A stretch of 55,438 nucleotides of DNA from Fredinandcohnia aciditolerans (GCA_003640645.1 QGHH01000033.1:1-55438); one strand, 5' to 3'. Shown: positions 28,801-37,607, counted from the first letter of the stretch. Program-made: numbers and translations. The notes: a model not told the origin generated them from the letters alone.

Positions 28801-29432
28801 TCTAGTGAGAATGTGCGAATGGAATCTACCTCTGTATCAAATAACTCAATACGTACAGGATTTTCTTCTGTTAAGGGATAGATGTCGAGAATTCCACCTC
28901 TTACGCTGTATTCCCCAGGTGCTGATACCATTGACACACGTTCATATCCCATCTCAACCAATTTTTCTAATATAGACTCCACTTCTATATCATGTCCAAC
29001 TGTAAATGTCAGCTGACTTTCATTCCATAGTTTCTTAGGTGGAAGGAGTCTTTTTAAACCTGCTATTGGAGCAACTATGACACCCTTTGATTGATGACTC
29101 CAATAATTTAGAGCTTCAATACGCTGACCTTTTAACTCGGGGCTTGCAATTCCTATTTCTGATGCAATTAATTCATTCACAGGATATAGAAAAACCTCAT
29201 CCTCTTCTAAAAGACCGTTTAAATCCTCATAAATTTTCTGTGCCTGAAACAAGTTATGGGTAACGACCAATATCGGTCGATTTGTTTGTCTATATAGAGC
29301 CGCCGCAAACACAGTTCGAGCTGAACCAGATATACCAGCTATTAATTGCTCACGCAAGCCTCCTTCAATTCCATTAATAATTGATTTTAACTCATCATTA
29401 TTCCCAACATATTGTTGTAGTCCCTTAAGCAA
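25896..29432 (-). CDS. mfd: Transcription-repair coupling factor
   Basis: Removes RNA polymerase stalled at DNA lesions and recruits UvrA. It has 1178 residues. An N-terminal UvrB-like module is followed by the RNA-polymerase-interaction domain (VGDHVVHVNHGIGKYLGIE). The RecG-like translocase has Walker A GDVGYGKTEVA, Walker B IIDEEQRFG and the RVGRSNRVAYAYF region, and the TRCF C-terminal domain follows. The start is TTG 29432 with GAGGGGG upstream. It sits between fin and spoVT as in B. subtilis. Confidence 0.98.
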   Translation of the reverse strand: MLKGLQQYVGNNDELKSIINGIEGGLREQLIAGISGSARTVFAAALYRQTNRPILVVTHNLFQAQKIYEDLNGLLEEDEVFLYPVNELIASEIGIASPELKGQRIEALNYWSHQSKGVIVAPIAGLKRLLPPKKLWNESQLTFTVGHDIEVESILEKLVEMGYERVSMVSAPGEYSVRGGILDIYPLTEENPVRIELFDTEVDSIRTFSLEDQRSQAKIDSITIGPATEILLTPKHLDKGVHALEEGLAKSLKKVKDEKAKKLLLENISYELEQMRSGQILQKMFKYLSLVYDTPASLLDYLPANGLVLLDEISRVQEMADSLDKEEAEWITSLLSQGEIIHNLTLSHQFTKLIQQSTNPLVYLSLFLRHVPHTSPQNILNMSCKQMQNFHGQMHVLKAELDRWQKGKYTVVFLGSNEDRVKKLEQVLSDYEIDAFTSKSDGDILLGKAQILLGDLQDGFELPLQRIAIITEEELFKKKMQKTKRKQKLSNAERIKSYSELQVGDHVVHVNHGIGKYLGIETLEINGIHKDYLHIRYQGDDKLYVPVDQIEQVQKYVASEGKDPKIYKLGGTDWKRVKKKVESSVQDIADDLIKLYAEREASKGYAFSPDGEMQREFEASFQYQETEDQLRSIQEIKKDMERERPMDRLLCGDVGYGKTEVAIRAAFKAIMDGKQVAFLVPTTILAQQHYETIRERFQDFPITIGQLSRFRSKKQQTEVTKGLKAGTVDIVVGTHRLLSKDITYKDLGLLIIDEEQRFGVTHKEKIKKLKANIDVLTLTATPIPRTLHMSMLGVRDLSVIETPPENRFPVQTYVVEYNGELIREAIEREMARDGQVYFLYNRVEDIERKAEEISMLVPDARIAYAHGRMTENELEAVILNFLDGQYDVLVTTTIIETGVDIPNVNTLIVQDADRMGLSQLYQLRGRVGRSNRVAYAYFTYRKDKVLNEVAEKRLQAIKEFTELGSGFKIAMRDLSIRGAGNILGAQQHGFIDSVGFDLYSQMLKEAIEERKGDTTTVKPANVEIDVEVDAYIPDAYISDGRQKIDMYKRFRGITEMEDVEELQEEMIDRFGEYPAEVEYLFKIAKIKVYALAEQVISIKQAKQEITILLSEEASSQIDGGKIFKLGNTFGRMISLGMEGSKLKIVIQTKGIEVNQWLGIIHDMVKGLQDVKKENVNAV

Positions 29433-29548
29433 CTCGGAAACCCCCTCTCGAAGTTTTTACGTGTATAGTAGTAACTCGTGCTTAAATAGATTCATTAATT
29501 GGATGTGAATCTCGTAAAATGGAGCTTCGCGCCTTTTTACATAAATAG

Positions 29549-29580
29549 AAAAACGCTTTGGTTGCGAAGGCCAAAGCTTT
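29549..29580 (-). terminator. fin terminator
   Basis: Minus-strand hairpin GCTTTGG / CCAAAGC with loop CCTTCGCAA, followed by GTTTTTC, just after fin. Confidence 0.82.
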
Positions 29581-29585
29581 TCCTC

Positions 29586-29816
29586 TTATTGAATAAATGA
29601 TTCATATTGATGAAAATCAGGATTCCGTTGCAACGCTTCCTGACAATCTTCACATATTGTCTTTACATGAATGTCGCCATTTGATTGGTAAGATATCATC
29701 TCTTGTCGTTCTTGGTCAGTTAATTGATGAAATCCAAGACTCTCACTATGTAGGGATAGGTTATCAATACTTCCAACCTTCACACCACAATGTCGACAAT
29801 GGTAGTGTAATGACAT
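29586..29816 (-). CDS. fin: Anti-sigma-F factor Fin (YabK)
   Basis: Small forespore protein that antagonises sigma-F so that late sigma-G transcription can take over. It has 76 residues with two CxxC pairs (C7, C10 and C55, C58) forming a zinc ribbon: HCRHC near the N-terminus and CEDC near 55-58. AAAAAGGAGG stands before ATG 29816; a 10-codon upstream extension is not supported. A sigma-F/G-like promoter lies at 29860-29889. Confidence 0.94.
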   Translation of the reverse strand: MSLHYHCRHCGVKVGSIDNLSLHSESLGFHQLTDQERQEMISYQSNGDIHVKTICEDCQEALQRNPDFHQYESFIQ

Positions 29817-29859
29817 AAGAATCCTCCTTTTTACGGATACGACCATAGTTTACACTTTC

Positions 29860-29889
29860 TAGTATAAACCGCGTTGGGATTCTTTATTC
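29860..29889 (-). promoter_or_regulatory. Sigma-G/F-like promoter for fin
   Basis: Minus-strand GAATA (29885-29889), 18 bp, TATACTA (29860-29866), 44 nt upstream of the fin start. It matches the forespore sigma-G pattern with one -10 mismatch. Confidence 0.62.
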
Positions 29890-29915
29890 ACTGCCTCTTA
29901 CCTTATCATACTACA

Positions 29916-30479
29916 CTACTTTGCATTAAATTCGTTCATTACTTGTAAAAATGATGTTGACACCCATTTTTCTGCAGCTTCAGCGGACTTTTGGATTGCA
30001 TCTTGAATATCCTGCAACTCCTCAGCTGGAAAACGACCTAAGACATAATCAGCTATCTTCATGCCGTTTGTAGGGCGATTGATTCCAATTCGAATACGCT
30101 TAAATTCCTGAGTGCCCAAGTGGTTAATAATGGATTTCATTCCATTATGGCCCCCTGCACTTCCTTTTTCGCGCAACCTAATTTTTCCTACTGGTAAGTC
30201 AAGCTCGTCATATACAACGAGTATATCTTTAACTAGAATATCATAATAATCCATGATTGGCCTGATACTTTCTCCCGATAAATTCATATATGTGAGAGGC
30301 TTTAAAAGAATAACTTTCTCCCCATTCACCATGCCTTGACCAAATACTCCGTTGAATTTTGCCTTATCCAGCGGTATATGTAATTGATTAGAAAGCTCAT
30401 CAATAACCTTAAACCCAACGTTATGTCTTGTCTCCTCGTATTGCCTACCGGGATTTCCCAACCCTACTATCAACTTCAT
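29916..30479 (-). CDS. pth: Peptidyl-tRNA hydrolase (SpoVC)
   Basis: Frees tRNA from prematurely released peptidyl-tRNA. It has 187 residues with the Pth signature: [11 protein letters not shown] at the start, His19 in ETRHNVGF (catalytic), Asn10, and [12 protein letters not shown] near 91. ATG 30479 has AAGGTG upstream; a GTG 12 nt earlier is in frame but less likely. The B. subtilis name spoVC comes from a temperature-sensitive sporulation mutant. Confidence 0.96.
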   Translation of the reverse strand: MKLIVGLGNPGRQYEETRHNVGFKVIDELSNQLHIPLDKAKFNGVFGQGMVNGEKVILLKPLTYMNLSGESIRPIMDYYDILVKDILVVYDELDLPVGKIRLREKGSAGGHNGMKSIINHLGTQEFKRIRIGINRPTNGMKIADYVLGRFPAEELQDIQDAIQKSAEAAEKWVSTSFLQVMNEFNAK

Positions 30480-30507
30480 TTTTTCCCCCACCTTGTTATT
30501 TCAAAAG

Positions 30508-30622
30508 TAAAAGGCGCCCATCTATCGGCGACAAGCATAAGACAAGCGCTGGCAGAAGGTGTCCTTTACCTTCAGAAGTGATTGTCTTATGACCTCGAGC
30601 CGATGGCGCCTGGAACTGGATG
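30508..30622 (-). repeat. Dispersed repeat family C, copy 1
   Basis: A long foldback between ctc and pth. The outer arms carry GGCGCC (30513-30518 and 30605-30610), then CATAAGACA / TGTCTTATG, with a central AGAAGGTGTCCTTTACCTTC hairpin. The arrangement matches copies at 37115 and 41437. I recognise the pattern as a widespread Bacillaceae intergenic element but cannot attach a firm name. Confidence 0.85.
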
Positions 30623-30626
30623 TTGC

Positions 30627-30656
30627 AAAAGGACGTAACCGTTTTGGTCACGTCCA
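30627..30656 (-). terminator. ctc terminator
   Basis: Minus-strand hairpin GGACGTGACC / GGTTACGTCC with loop AAAAC, then TTTTG, right after ctc. Confidence 0.87.
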
Positions 30657-30666
30657 ACCTTTTTCT

Positions 30667-31302
30667 TTAGCCTTCTTCAGATTCGTTAGTTTCTCTACCC
30701 TCTAGGTTTTCAGGTTCGCCAGGTTCTTGTTCTTCTCCTGTGCTAATCTCTTCTTCCTGTCGTGGTGCAAGAACAGAAGCCACGACCTGTGAAGGTTCTT
30801 GGTTGATTGTAAATTTACCTTTTGTATCAATGTCCTCTAACTTAACAACATCGCCAACCTCTACGTTTGACACATCCACATCAATTGTTTGCGGAATATC
30901 GGTTGGTAGTGCAGAAATGGACACTGAATGTATGGACTGCTGAAGCACTCCGCCATCCTTCACTCCAGACGCTTCCCCAACTAAATTAATATTCACGTCA
31001 ACGGTAACTTCTGTTGACATGTTTACGATTTGGAAATCTGCATGAATGATTTCACTTTTAATTGGATCAGTTTGAACTTCTTGTAGCATAACAGAATGCT
31101 GGTTATTTTGAATTGCAAGTTTAATTATTCCATTACGACCAGTGGTGCGAATCGTTTTTAAAAAGTCTGCACTATTTACGTAAATGGGTTGACTTTGATT
31201 CGGCCCATTTAAGACTGCCGGGATGTTTCCCGCTTGTCTTATCTTTGTTAATGTAGAATTTTTATCCTTTACTCGTTCTGTCGCTTCTAAAACTACAGAC
31301 AT
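30667..31302 (-). CDS. ctc: Ribosomal protein L25/general stress protein Ctc
   Basis: 5S-rRNA-binding protein of the long bL25/Ctc type: an N-terminal L25 domain (about 1-92) and a C-terminal TL5 beta domain (about 98-185), ending in a Glu-rich acidic tail. Length is about 211 residues. In B. subtilis it is strongly induced by sigma-B. A sigma-B-like promoter is visible here at 31343-31368. The ATG at 31302 is preceded by AAGGATGG. It follows prs. Confidence 0.95.
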   Translation of the reverse strand: MSVVLEATERVKDKNSTLTKIRQAGNIPAVLNGPNQSQPIYVNSADFLKTIRTTGRNGIIKLAIQNNQHSVMLQEVQTDPIKSEIIHADFQIVNMSTEVTVDVNINLVGEASGVKDGGVLQQSIHSVSISALPTDIPQTIDVDVSNVEVGDVVKLEDIDTKGKFTINQEPSQVVASVLAPRQEEEISTGEEQEPGEPENLEGRETNESEEG

Positions 31303-31342
31303 TCTATACACCATCCTTGGAAGATTTAGTCATATTACTAAA

Positions 31343-31368
31343 TTTCCCCTAAAGATGATGAAGTAAAC
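31343..31368 (-). promoter_or_regulatory. Sigma-B-like promoter for ctc
   Basis: Minus-strand GTTT (31365-31368), 16 bp, GGGAAA (31343-31348). Consensus is GTTT and GGGTAT. The spacing equals what I recall for the B. subtilis ctc promoter, a classic sigma-B target. Confidence 0.65.
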
Positions 31369-31374
31369 CTTCTT

Positions 31375-31399
31375 TTTAAAAAGAAAGGGAGCTTTCTTA
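31375..31399 (-). terminator. Weak terminator after prs
   Basis: Minus-strand AAGAAAG-CTCC-CTTTCTT with following T residues, overlapping the prs stop codon. The short A/T-rich stem suggests partial read-through into ctc. Confidence 0.5.
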
Positions 31400-32350
31400 G
31401 TCAAATAGTGTACTTACTGATTGTTGCTCGTGAACACGTACGATCGCTTCACCGATTAGTGGAGCTACAGAAAGCTGCTTGATCTTGCTGATCCGCTTCT
31501 CTTCTCGTAATAGAATCGTATTGGTTACAATCAACTCTTTGATTTTTGAATTTTGAATACGTTCAATTGCTGGTCCTGATAATACAGGGTGTGTACAACA
31601 TGCATATACTTCAGAAGCACCATTCTCGACAAGTGCATTTGCAGCTAATGTAATTGTCCCTGCTGTGTCAATAATATCATCAATCAATATTGCCGTTTTC
31701 CCCTCAATGTTACCTACGATATTCATCACTTCTGCCACATTTGGCCTTGGGCGACGCTTATCTATAATCGCGATAGGAGCTTTTAAACGATCTGCCATTT
31801 TACGTGTACGTGTAACCCCACCATGATCTGGAGATACAATTACAATATCTTCAAGATTCTTGGCTTTGAAATAATCAGAAAGAATTGGCACGCCCATTAG
31901 GTGGTCAATCAAGATATCAAAAAAGCCTTGGATTTGCGGTGCATGAAGATCTAACGTAATAACACGATCTGCACCTGCTGTTTCTAAAAGATTTGCAATT
32001 AGCTTTGCTGTAATTGGCTCACGTGCACGTGCTTTTCGGTCTTGTCTTGCATACCCGTAATAAGGCATGACAATATTTATAGTCTTTGCGGAAGCACGTC
32101 TAAGTGCATCAATCATAATTAATACTTCCATGATATGCTCATTTACAGGAGCACTCGTTGATTGAATAACAAAAACATCGCATCCACGAATACTTTCTTC
32201 AATGTTAATTTGGATTTCTCCATCGCTAAAACGTGTTACAGAGCATTTCCCAAGCTCAACACCAATTGACTTAGCAATTTCTTCAGCCAAAGGTGCATTC
32301 GAATTCAACGAAAATACCTTTAAACTTGAGTCACGGTATTCATTAGGCAT
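31397..32350 (-). CDS. prs: Ribose-phosphate pyrophosphokinase
   Basis: Makes PRPP from ribose 5-phosphate and ATP, feeding purines, pyrimidines, His, Trp and NAD. It has 317 residues with the conserved [20 protein letters not shown] region, [12 protein letters not shown], and the PRPP loop [12 protein letters not shown]. The ATG at 32350 ([10 protein letters not shown]) has GGAGGT upstream; an in-frame ATG 18 nt earlier coincides with the glmU end. The glmU-prs-ctc order is as in B. subtilis. Confidence 0.97.
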   Translation of the reverse strand: MPNEYRDSSLKVFSLNSNAPLAEEIAKSIGVELGKCSVTRFSDGEIQINIEESIRGCDVFVIQSTSAPVNEHIMEVLIMIDALRRASAKTINIVMPYYGYARQDRKARAREPITAKLIANLLETAGADRVITLDLHAPQIQGFFDILIDHLMGVPILSDYFKAKNLEDIVIVSPDHGGVTRTRKMADRLKAPIAIIDKRRPRPNVAEVMNIVGNIEGKTAILIDDIIDTAGTITLAANALVENGASEVYACCTHPVLSGPAIERIQNSKIKELIVTNTILLREEKRISKIKQLSVAPLIGEAIVRVHEQQSVSTLFD

Positions 32351-32367
32351 GATCTTACTGACCTCCA

Positions 32368-33747
32368 TTAGGAATTTTTCTTTTGATTTAAGATCTCTAC
32401 ATAATTTTCTTTATTAACTTGGCGAGCTCTAGCTATTGAAAGGGCGTTGCTAGGGACTTCATTTGTAATCGTTGAGCCAGCCGCAACGTATGCTCCTTCA
32501 CCAACTGTCACTGGAGCCACTAAATTTGAATTACATCCAATAAATGCATTGTCTTCGATTTTTGTTAAGAATTTATTTTTTCCGTCATAGTTGACAGTGA
32601 TAGAGCCACAACCAATATTTACATTTGTGCCAACCTCCGCATCTCCAATATAGCTTAAGTGAGACGCTTTACTTCCTACACCAAATACAGCCTTTTTTAG
32701 CTCAACAAAGTTTCCAACCTTTACTTTGTCACTAATTTGAGATGCTGGACGGATATGCGCAAACGGTCCGATTGCTACATCATTTCCAATACTACTATCA
32801 TGTGCAACTGAATGTCGGATCACAGTACGATCACCAATCTTACAATTCTTTATTTCTGAATTTGGACCAATCTCACAATCCGAACCTATTTCAACATCGC
32901 CAATAATCATAGTACCAGGATGTAAAACAGTGTCTGAACCGATTTTAGCATCTGATGAAATGTACGTATTGTTCGGATCAATGATGGTAACACCATTCAT
33001 CATGTGCTGTTTATTGATTCTTTGTTTCATTAACATTTCTGCTTGGGATAAGGCATAACGATCATTTACTCCAAGTGTCTCCTCGAATGATGCTGTTTGG
33101 AATGCAGATACAATTTCGCCCTTATTTTTCAGAATTTCAATGACATCCGGAAGATAATATTCGCCCTGTACATTGTCATTGGATACATTTGAAAGCGCTT
33201 CAAATAGTGCTTCGTTATCGAAACAATATGTACCCGTATTGATTTCGGTAATTGTTCGTTCTTCATCTGTTGCATCTTTATGTTCTACGATACGCTCCAC
33301 ATGTCCTTCTGCATTACGGACAACTCTCCCATAACCTGTTGGCTCCGAAGCCACAGCTGTTAGGATTGTTGCCTTAGCGCCAGCATCTTCATGCTGTTTT
33401 AATAACGCCTCCATCGTTTCTGCTGTTATAAGCGGAGTATCTCCACAAACGACTAATGTTACTCCCTTTTCATTTGCTAAGTGGTCTGCTGCCTGCATAA
33501 CAGCGTGCGCTGTGCCTAATTGCTCAGCTTGAAGGGCGTATTCACTTTTATCTCCAATTTGTGCTTTTACAGTTTCTGCCCCGTGTCCAACTATTGTCAC
33601 GAGTTTTTGTAAGGATAATGTTGAAAGTTGATCTACTACATGCTGTACCATTGGTTTTCCACATACAGGATGCAGAACCTTGTAAAGCTTAGACTTCATA
33701 CGTGTTCCTTGCCCAGCGGCCAAAATTACGCCGTATCTTTTTGTCAT
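32368..33747 (-). CDS. glmU: Bifunctional GlcNAc-1-P uridyltransferase/GlcN-1-P acetyltransferase
   Basis: Makes UDP-GlcNAc for peptidoglycan and teichoic acid. It has 459 residues. The N-terminal pyrophosphorylase has [15 protein letters not shown] near 8-22. The C-terminal half is a left-handed beta-helix of hexapeptide repeats ([20 protein letters not shown] onward) carrying the acetyltransferase site. ATG 33747 has GGAGG upstream. A family A repeat lies just upstream. Confidence 0.97.
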   Translation of the reverse strand: MTKRYGVILAAGQGTRMKSKLYKVLHPVCGKPMVQHVVDQLSTLSLQKLVTIVGHGAETVKAQIGDKSEYALQAEQLGTAHAVMQAADHLANEKGVTLVVCGDTPLITAETMEALLKQHEDAGAKATILTAVASEPTGYGRVVRNAEGHVERIVEHKDATDEERTITEINTGTYCFDNEALFEALSNVSNDNVQGEYYLPDVIEILKNKGEIVSAFQTASFEETLGVNDRYALSQAEMLMKQRINKQHMMNGVTIIDPNNTYISSDAKIGSDTVLHPGTMIIGDVEIGSDCEIGPNSEIKNCKIGDRTVIRHSVAHDSSIGNDVAIGPFAHIRPASQISDKVKVGNFVELKKAVFGVGSKASHLSYIGDAEVGTNVNIGCGSITVNYDGKNKFLTKIEDNAFIGCNSNLVAPVTVGEGAYVAAGSTITNEVPSNALSIARARQVNKENYVEILNQKKNS

Positions 33748-33770
33748 GTTCAGGCCTCCAATTAACCTAA

Positions 33771-33873
33771 TCAAATTCGCCTCGGTGAAATTGCGACCAA
33801 ATTTTTCTTTAAAAATCGCATATCTCCGCCGGAGGCTTTAGCATTATGCAATCCTCAATTGCAAAATGCTAAA
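33771..33873 (-). repeat. Dispersed repeat family A, copy 3
   Basis: Shortened family A copy between spoVG and glmU. It retains ATCAAATTCGCC, TTGCGACC and CTCCGCCGGAGGC, but the CGAGC hairpin is lost. It ends with the hairpin TTTAGCATTATGCAAT / ATTGCAAAATGCTAAA (33837-33852 and 33858-33873), whose sequence differs from the other copies. Confidence 0.82.
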
Positions 33874-33981
33874 CCTTTTTATCCATTTCGAATATATCTT
33901 AAAAAGAGACCATTTTCAAGAAAACTAACGAAAGTACATGTTTTTTAACTGGAAAAAGTTTATTGGGGATAAGGAGGGAAA

Positions 33982-34013
33982 GAAAAAGAGCCTATATATA
34001 TGTAGGCTCTTTG
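33982..34013 (-). terminator. spoVG terminator
   Basis: Minus-strand hairpin AAAGAGCCTA / TAGGCTCTTT around an AT loop, followed by TTC, just after spoVG. Confidence 0.85.
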
Positions 34014-34031
34014 ATGTAATATTTTTTTATT

Positions 34032-34322
34032 TTATGATGCGCCCGCTTCTTCAAACTCAACCTCTACTTCACCTAAACGGTGATACTCAGCTAGTACAGC
34101 ATCTTGAATCTTTCCACGAGTACTTGAGTTAATTGGATGAGCGATATCGCGAAACTCACCATCTGGAGTACGTTTGCTTGGCATTGCAACAAATAAACCA
34201 TTGTTTCCATCGATTACACGAATGTCATGTACAACAAATTCATGGTCTAACGTAATTGATGCAATCGCTCTCATTCTACCTTCAGTATTAACGCGGCGTA
34301 ATCTAACGTCTGTCACTTCCAT
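34032..34322 (-). CDS. spoVG: RNA/DNA-binding regulator SpoVG
   Basis: A 96-residue SpoVG-family protein ([19 protein letters not shown], then [20 protein letters not shown]). Family members bind nucleic acid and affect sporulation, septation and virulence genes. ATG 34322 has AAGGTGG upstream. It has its own sigma-H-type promoter below an AT-rich block, a layout that in B. subtilis is repressed by AbrB. Confidence 0.96.
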   Translation of the reverse strand: MEVTDVRLRRVNTEGRMRAIASITLDHEFVVHDIRVIDGNNGLFVAMPSKRTPDGEFRDIAHPINSSTRGKIQDAVLAEYHRLGEVEVEFEEAGAS

Positions 34323-34363
34323 TCTGTTCACCACCTTTTTAACTATATAAAAACTTAGTTATT

Positions 34364-34393
34364 CATATTCAACGAAAAATCGGAATCTCCTGC
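34364..34393 (-). promoter_or_regulatory. spoVG sigma-H promoter with upstream AT-rich block
   Basis: Minus-strand GCAGGAGAT (34385-34393) and TTGAATATG (34364-34372) are in the same relative positions as the known B. subtilis sigma-H promoter of spoVG. Just upstream, about 34394-34425, is an almost pure A/T stretch, the type of site AbrB binds. Confidence 0.75.
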
Positions 34394-34465
34394 TAAATAT
34401 CAAATATTTTTTTAAAAAGATTCATACTTTTTTGTGAATGAACAGAATGTTAGTGAGTAACGCTA

Positions 34466-34840
34466 TTATTTTACGAGTGCGATGACCTCAATTTCTACCA
34501 AAACATCTTTAGGTAGTCTTGCCACTTCAACAGTAGAGCGGGCTGGTTTATGCCCGGCAAAGAATTCTCCATAAATTTCATTTAGTTCTGCAAAGTCATC
34601 CATATTTTTAATAAATACAGTAGCTTTAACAACTGTTTCAAGAGATGCGCCCGCTTCTGCTAAAACAGCTTGCAGATTCTTAAAAACCTGTACCGTTTGT
34701 TCTTTTATTCCTCCACTTACAAGTTCACCAGTTGGTGTTAGAGGAATTTGCCCGGAACTAAAAAACATATTATTGACAATGATTCCTTGTGAATATGGTC
34801 CAATTGCAGCGGGTGCTTGATTCGTTTGTACCTGCCTCAT
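34466..34840 (-). CDS. yabJ: RidA family enamine/imine deaminase (YabJ)
   Basis: A 124-residue trimeric RidA/YjgF protein that hydrolyses reactive 2-aminoacrylate-type enamines. The family motif [13 protein letters not shown] carries the key Arg near 101. [11 protein letters not shown] is at the N-terminus. Its ATG overlaps the purR stop (ATGA), so translation is coupled. The purR-yabJ-spoVG order is that of B. subtilis. Confidence 0.96.
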   Translation of the reverse strand: MRQVQTNQAPAAIGPYSQGIIVNNMFFSSGQIPLTPTGELVSGGIKEQTVQVFKNLQAVLAEAGASLETVVKATVFIKNMDDFAELNEIYGEFFAGHKPARSTVEVARLPKDVLVEIEVIALVK

Positions 34841-35697
34841 TCTTCTTCCCCCATCTCATCTTCAATTTCTACTTGTCGTAAGTATGATTCATAATTTCCA
34901 ACAGCAACTTTAATTTGTTTTTCTTTCACATCAACATCTGTAAGTTTTACTAAGGATATATACTCATCCACTAGTCTTTCTTCTACACCTTCAGATTCAA
35001 CTAGGACACCGATTCCTTTAACGTTTGCATTGAACTCTTCAAGGATACTAACCATTCCATTTACAGTTCCGCCAGCTTTCATAAAGTCATCGATAATTAG
35101 GACATTTGCTCCTTCCTTCAAACTCCGCTTAGCTAGTACCATTGTCTGTATCCGCTTTGTAGACCCGGATACGTAATTAATACTTACAGTAGAGCCTTCA
35201 GTCACTCGATTATCATGTCTTACAATTACAACGGGAACGTCTAGATATGAGGCAACTGCATATGCCAATGGTATCCCCTTTGTTGCAACAGTCATAACAA
35301 TATCAATCTCATGATTTGAATAAATAGAAGCAAAGATTTTCCCGATTTTATTAACAATTCTCGGGTCTCCTAGTATATCAGTAAGATACAAATAACCACC
35401 CGGAAGAAGCCTATCTGGATTTGCTATAACCTTACAAAGTTCCTCAACAACCTCACTTGCTTCATCTTCCCCGACCATTGGAATAAATTTTACTCCTCCA
35501 GCAGCTCCTGCTACTGTAATTAATGTTCCAATTCCTTGCTGCTCAAACGTTTGCTTGATAATAGCTAGATCTTCACTAATTGAGGATTTAGCAGAATCAT
35601 ATTTTTCAGCAAAATAAGAGAGAGAAACAAGGTGCTGTGGATGTAAAAGCAAGTGATTTGTCATATCAACAAGTCTACTACTCCGTCTAAATTTCAT
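34837..35697 (-). CDS. purR: Purine operon repressor PurR
   Basis: Represses purine genes and is relieved by PRPP. It has 286 residues: an N-terminal winged helix (about 1-72: [20 protein letters not shown]) and a C-terminal phosphoribosyltransferase-like domain with the PRPP motif [13 protein letters not shown] near 198-210. It acts as an effector sensor and not an enzyme. ATG 35697 has GGAGG upstream. It follows ispE by about 54 bp. Confidence 0.96.
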   Translation of the reverse strand: MKFRRSSRLVDMTNHLLLHPQHLVSLSYFAEKYDSAKSSISEDLAIIKQTFEQQGIGTLITVAGAAGGVKFIPMVGEDEASEVVEELCKVIANPDRLLPGGYLYLTDILGDPRIVNKIGKIFASIYSNHEIDIVMTVATKGIPLAYAVASYLDVPVVIVRHDNRVTEGSTVSINYVSGSTKRIQTMVLAKRSLKEGANVLIIDDFMKAGGTVNGMVSILEEFNANVKGIGVLVESEGVEERLVDEYISLVKLTDVDVKEKQIKVAVGNYESYLRQVEIEDEMGEEE

Positions 35698-35751
35698 GGC
35701 TGCCTCCAAAAACCGAATATTTTATAGATAATATACCATTAATATACGTTT

Positions 35752-36621
35752 TTATTCAACCTTATTTCGCTCACCAAGTAATCTAACTGCATAAACCTGG
35801 TCACAAAAGCCACGCAATCCATTATAAATCCGCTGCATTCTAGATTCTCTTTGAACAAGCCCAAAAACAGTAGGTCCACTTCCACTCATTAATACTGCAT
35901 CCGCACCGAACCGTTTCATTTGTTCCTTTATGTTTGCTACTTCCGGATGGAGCTTAAGAGTTACATCCTCTAATACATTTCCGACTCGATCACAAATCCC
36001 GCCAAAGTCCTTCATTTCAATTGCTCGAATCATCCCATCCACGTCTGGATGATTGATTTGATCAATTGAAAGGTTCCGATAGACATCTGCTGTTGAGACC
36101 CCTATTGTTGGTTTTGCTAATATGATCCAACAATGTGGGGGTGCAGGTAATTCGGTTATTATTTCGCCTCTGCCAGTCGCGAGGGCTGTCCCACCATAAA
36201 CACAAAAGGACACATCTGAGCCAATTTCAGCTCCAATCGATGCTAGTTCGTCTAAACTCAGACCAAGGTTCCAAAATTTATTTAGTCCCCTTAATGTTGC
36301 GGCTGCATCACTGCTTCCACCAGCAAGCCCTGCAGCCACAGGAATTGATTTTGTAATCGAGATAACGACGCCCTTTTTTACTCCGTATCGCTTTTTCAGT
36401 AAGCTTGCAGCCTGATAAGCTAGGTTACGGCTGTCATCCGGTACAAAACGATTATGGGAAACGACCTTAATTTCATCCCCCTCATAATCGGATAATTCAA
36501 GCCTGTCCGATAGATCGATGGTAGTCATGATCATCCGCACCTCATGATAACCATCCTGCCGCTTATGTAATACATCGAGCGCTAAATTGATCTTTGCCGG
36601 GGCCTTAACTAATAATTTCAT
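35752..36621 (-). CDS. ispE: 4-diphosphocytidyl-2-C-methyl-D-erythritol kinase
   Basis: GHMP kinase of the MEP isoprenoid pathway. It has 289 residues: [12 protein letters not shown] at the N-terminus (catalytic Lys), ATP loop [14 protein letters not shown] near 96-109, and motif 3 [11 protein letters not shown] near 250-260. ATG 36621 has AGGTG upstream; 13 codons upstream are in frame but not conserved. Purine repressor and isoprenoid kinase are neighbours, as in B. subtilis. Confidence 0.96.
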   Translation of the reverse strand: MKLLVKAPAKINLALDVLHKRQDGYHEVRMIMTTIDLSDRLELSDYEGDEIKVVSHNRFVPDDSRNLAYQAASLLKKRYGVKKGVVISITKSIPVAAGLAGGSSDAAATLRGLNKFWNLGLSLDELASIGAEIGSDVSFCVYGGTALATGRGEIITELPAPPHCWIILAKPTIGVSTADVYRNLSIDQINHPDVDGMIRAIEMKDFGGICDRVGNVLEDVTLKLHPEVANIKEQMKRFGADAVLMSGSGPTVFGLVQRESRMQRIYNGLRGFCDQVYAVRLLGERNKVE

Positions 36622-36751
36622 GAAAACACCTGCTTTAAACGTAAAATTCAATATTGACATTGTACCATAAAGTAAACAACGTAAAACAGTGATGTCATGC
36701 TGTCTGCACTGTTTTTTTATGTGAATCGTTCATAATGACCTTATTCTTATA

Positions 36752-36782
36752 TAAAGAAAGCCGAAGCGAATCTGCTCCGGCG
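36752..36782 (-). terminator. sspF terminator
   Basis: Minus-strand hairpin GCCGGAGC / GCTTCGGC (with a G-T pair) and TTTCTTT, 20 nt after sspF. Confidence 0.82.
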
Positions 36783-36802
36783 TCGTAGTTCAAGAAACTG
36801 TT

Positions 36803-36988
36803 TTACTGGTTTTTCCCCTTATTAGCAAGCTGTTGTTGTCCAATTTCAATTGCCCGTTTTACCATATTACCGGCATCACGCGAACGAATTGCACCCCAAC
36901 CTTCATTTTTTACAGTGTCATAAAAACCAAGTTCTTTTGCTAACTCTTCTTTAAAGGTTTCCGACATAATTCCTCTACGTCTTCCCAA
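36803..36988 (-). CDS. sspF: Small acid-soluble spore protein-like SspF
   Basis: A 61-residue alpha/beta-type SASP relative ([20 protein letters not shown], then the second helix motif [18 protein letters not shown]). In B. subtilis it is a forespore gene next to veg. A possible sigma-G promoter lies at 37021-37050. AAAGGGG is upstream of the ATG. Confidence 0.94.
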   Translation of the reverse strand: MGRRRGIMSETFKEELAKELGFYDTVKNEGWGAIRSRDAGNMVKRAIEIGQQQLANKGKNQ

Positions 36989-37020
36989 TAACTACAACCC
37001 CTTTCTACCTACGACAACCT

Positions 37021-37050
37021 TAGTATTAGAAAAACAAGGGATAATTATAG
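37021..37050 (-). promoter_or_regulatory. Possible sigma-G promoter for sspF
   Basis: Minus-strand AATACTA (37021-37027) is one change from CATACTA, with CTATA (37046-37050) 18 bp upstream. The -35 is weak. Confidence 0.42.
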
Positions 37051-37082
37051 TAACAATTTATCCTATTAATTCTTTTTTAAAC

Positions 37083-37245
37083 AAAAAACGTGGCTCTTTT
37101 TTAGAAAAGCAAAAAGGCACCAACACTTCGGCAAGAAGCATAAGTAAATATCCAACAGAAGGTGTACTTTACCTTCAGTAGCAATTTGCTTAGACCAAAG
37201 AGCCAATGGCGCCTAAAGCTAGACATTAAAAAAAACCACGTTTTT
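37083..37245 (-). repeat. Dispersed repeat family C, copy 2, between the arms of an inverted repeat downstream of veg
   Basis: The core (37115-37225) matches family C: GGCACC/GGCGCC arms, AAGCATAAG, and an AGAAGGTGTACTTTACCTTC central hairpin. It lies between AAAAACGTGG (37084-37093) and CCACGTTTTT (37236-37245). Those arms would make an ordinary terminator for veg if joined. The element therefore appears to occupy the terminator loop. Confidence 0.8.
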
Positions 37246-37275
37246 AGACAAAATAAAAAGCAGCAAACACAATGT

Positions 37276-37545
37276 CTACTGCCCACTTATAGCAATGTTC
37301 CCAGATGTCTCATCAAAGAATGTTAATTGAACGGTTTCTGTAAGGATATCAGCATAGCTGTATGATACTCGCTCAAACGAGTTCTCGTCCTGGTCTAGTT
37401 CAATTACAAATACAGAGGGGTACGTTTCAGCGAGCACTCCCGAGCGCTCGATTGTCTTTCTACGACCACCGTTCGCCTTTAAAGTAAGCCTCTTGCCTAA
37501 ATTTGTATCTAAAGACCTTTTGATATCAAGCAAAGTTTTTCCCAT
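37276..37545 (-). CDS. veg: Veg protein
   Basis: An 89-residue, highly conserved small Bacillus protein ([20 protein letters not shown], then [20 protein letters not shown]). In B. subtilis it is abundantly transcribed and has been linked to biofilm matrix genes and spore outgrowth; the mechanism is unclear. ATG 37545 has AGGTGG upstream. Two strong tandem promoters precede it. Confidence 0.95.
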   Translation of the reverse strand: MGKTLLDIKRSLDTNLGKRLTLKANGGRRKTIERSGVLAETYPSVFVIELDQDENSFERVSYSYADILTETVQLTFFDETSGNIAISGQ

Positions 37546-37567
37546 TTCACTCCACCTCACTATTTTA

Positions 37568-37596
37568 AGTATACCAAATAAATCTTAAAACGTCAA
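37568..37596 (-). promoter_or_regulatory. veg promoter, proximal
   Basis: Minus-strand TTGACG (37591-37596), 17 bp, TATACT (37568-37573). Near-consensus sigma-A promoter. Confidence 0.85.
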
Positions 37597-37607
37597 ACAA
37601 AACTAAA

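Noticed and set aside
36690-36722. Plus-strand terminator-like hairpin (AACAGTG / CACTGTT, T run)
   Set aside because: There is no plus-strand gene upstream. On the minus strand it lies between sspF and ispE with only a weak T tail, so a role is possible but cannot be supported.
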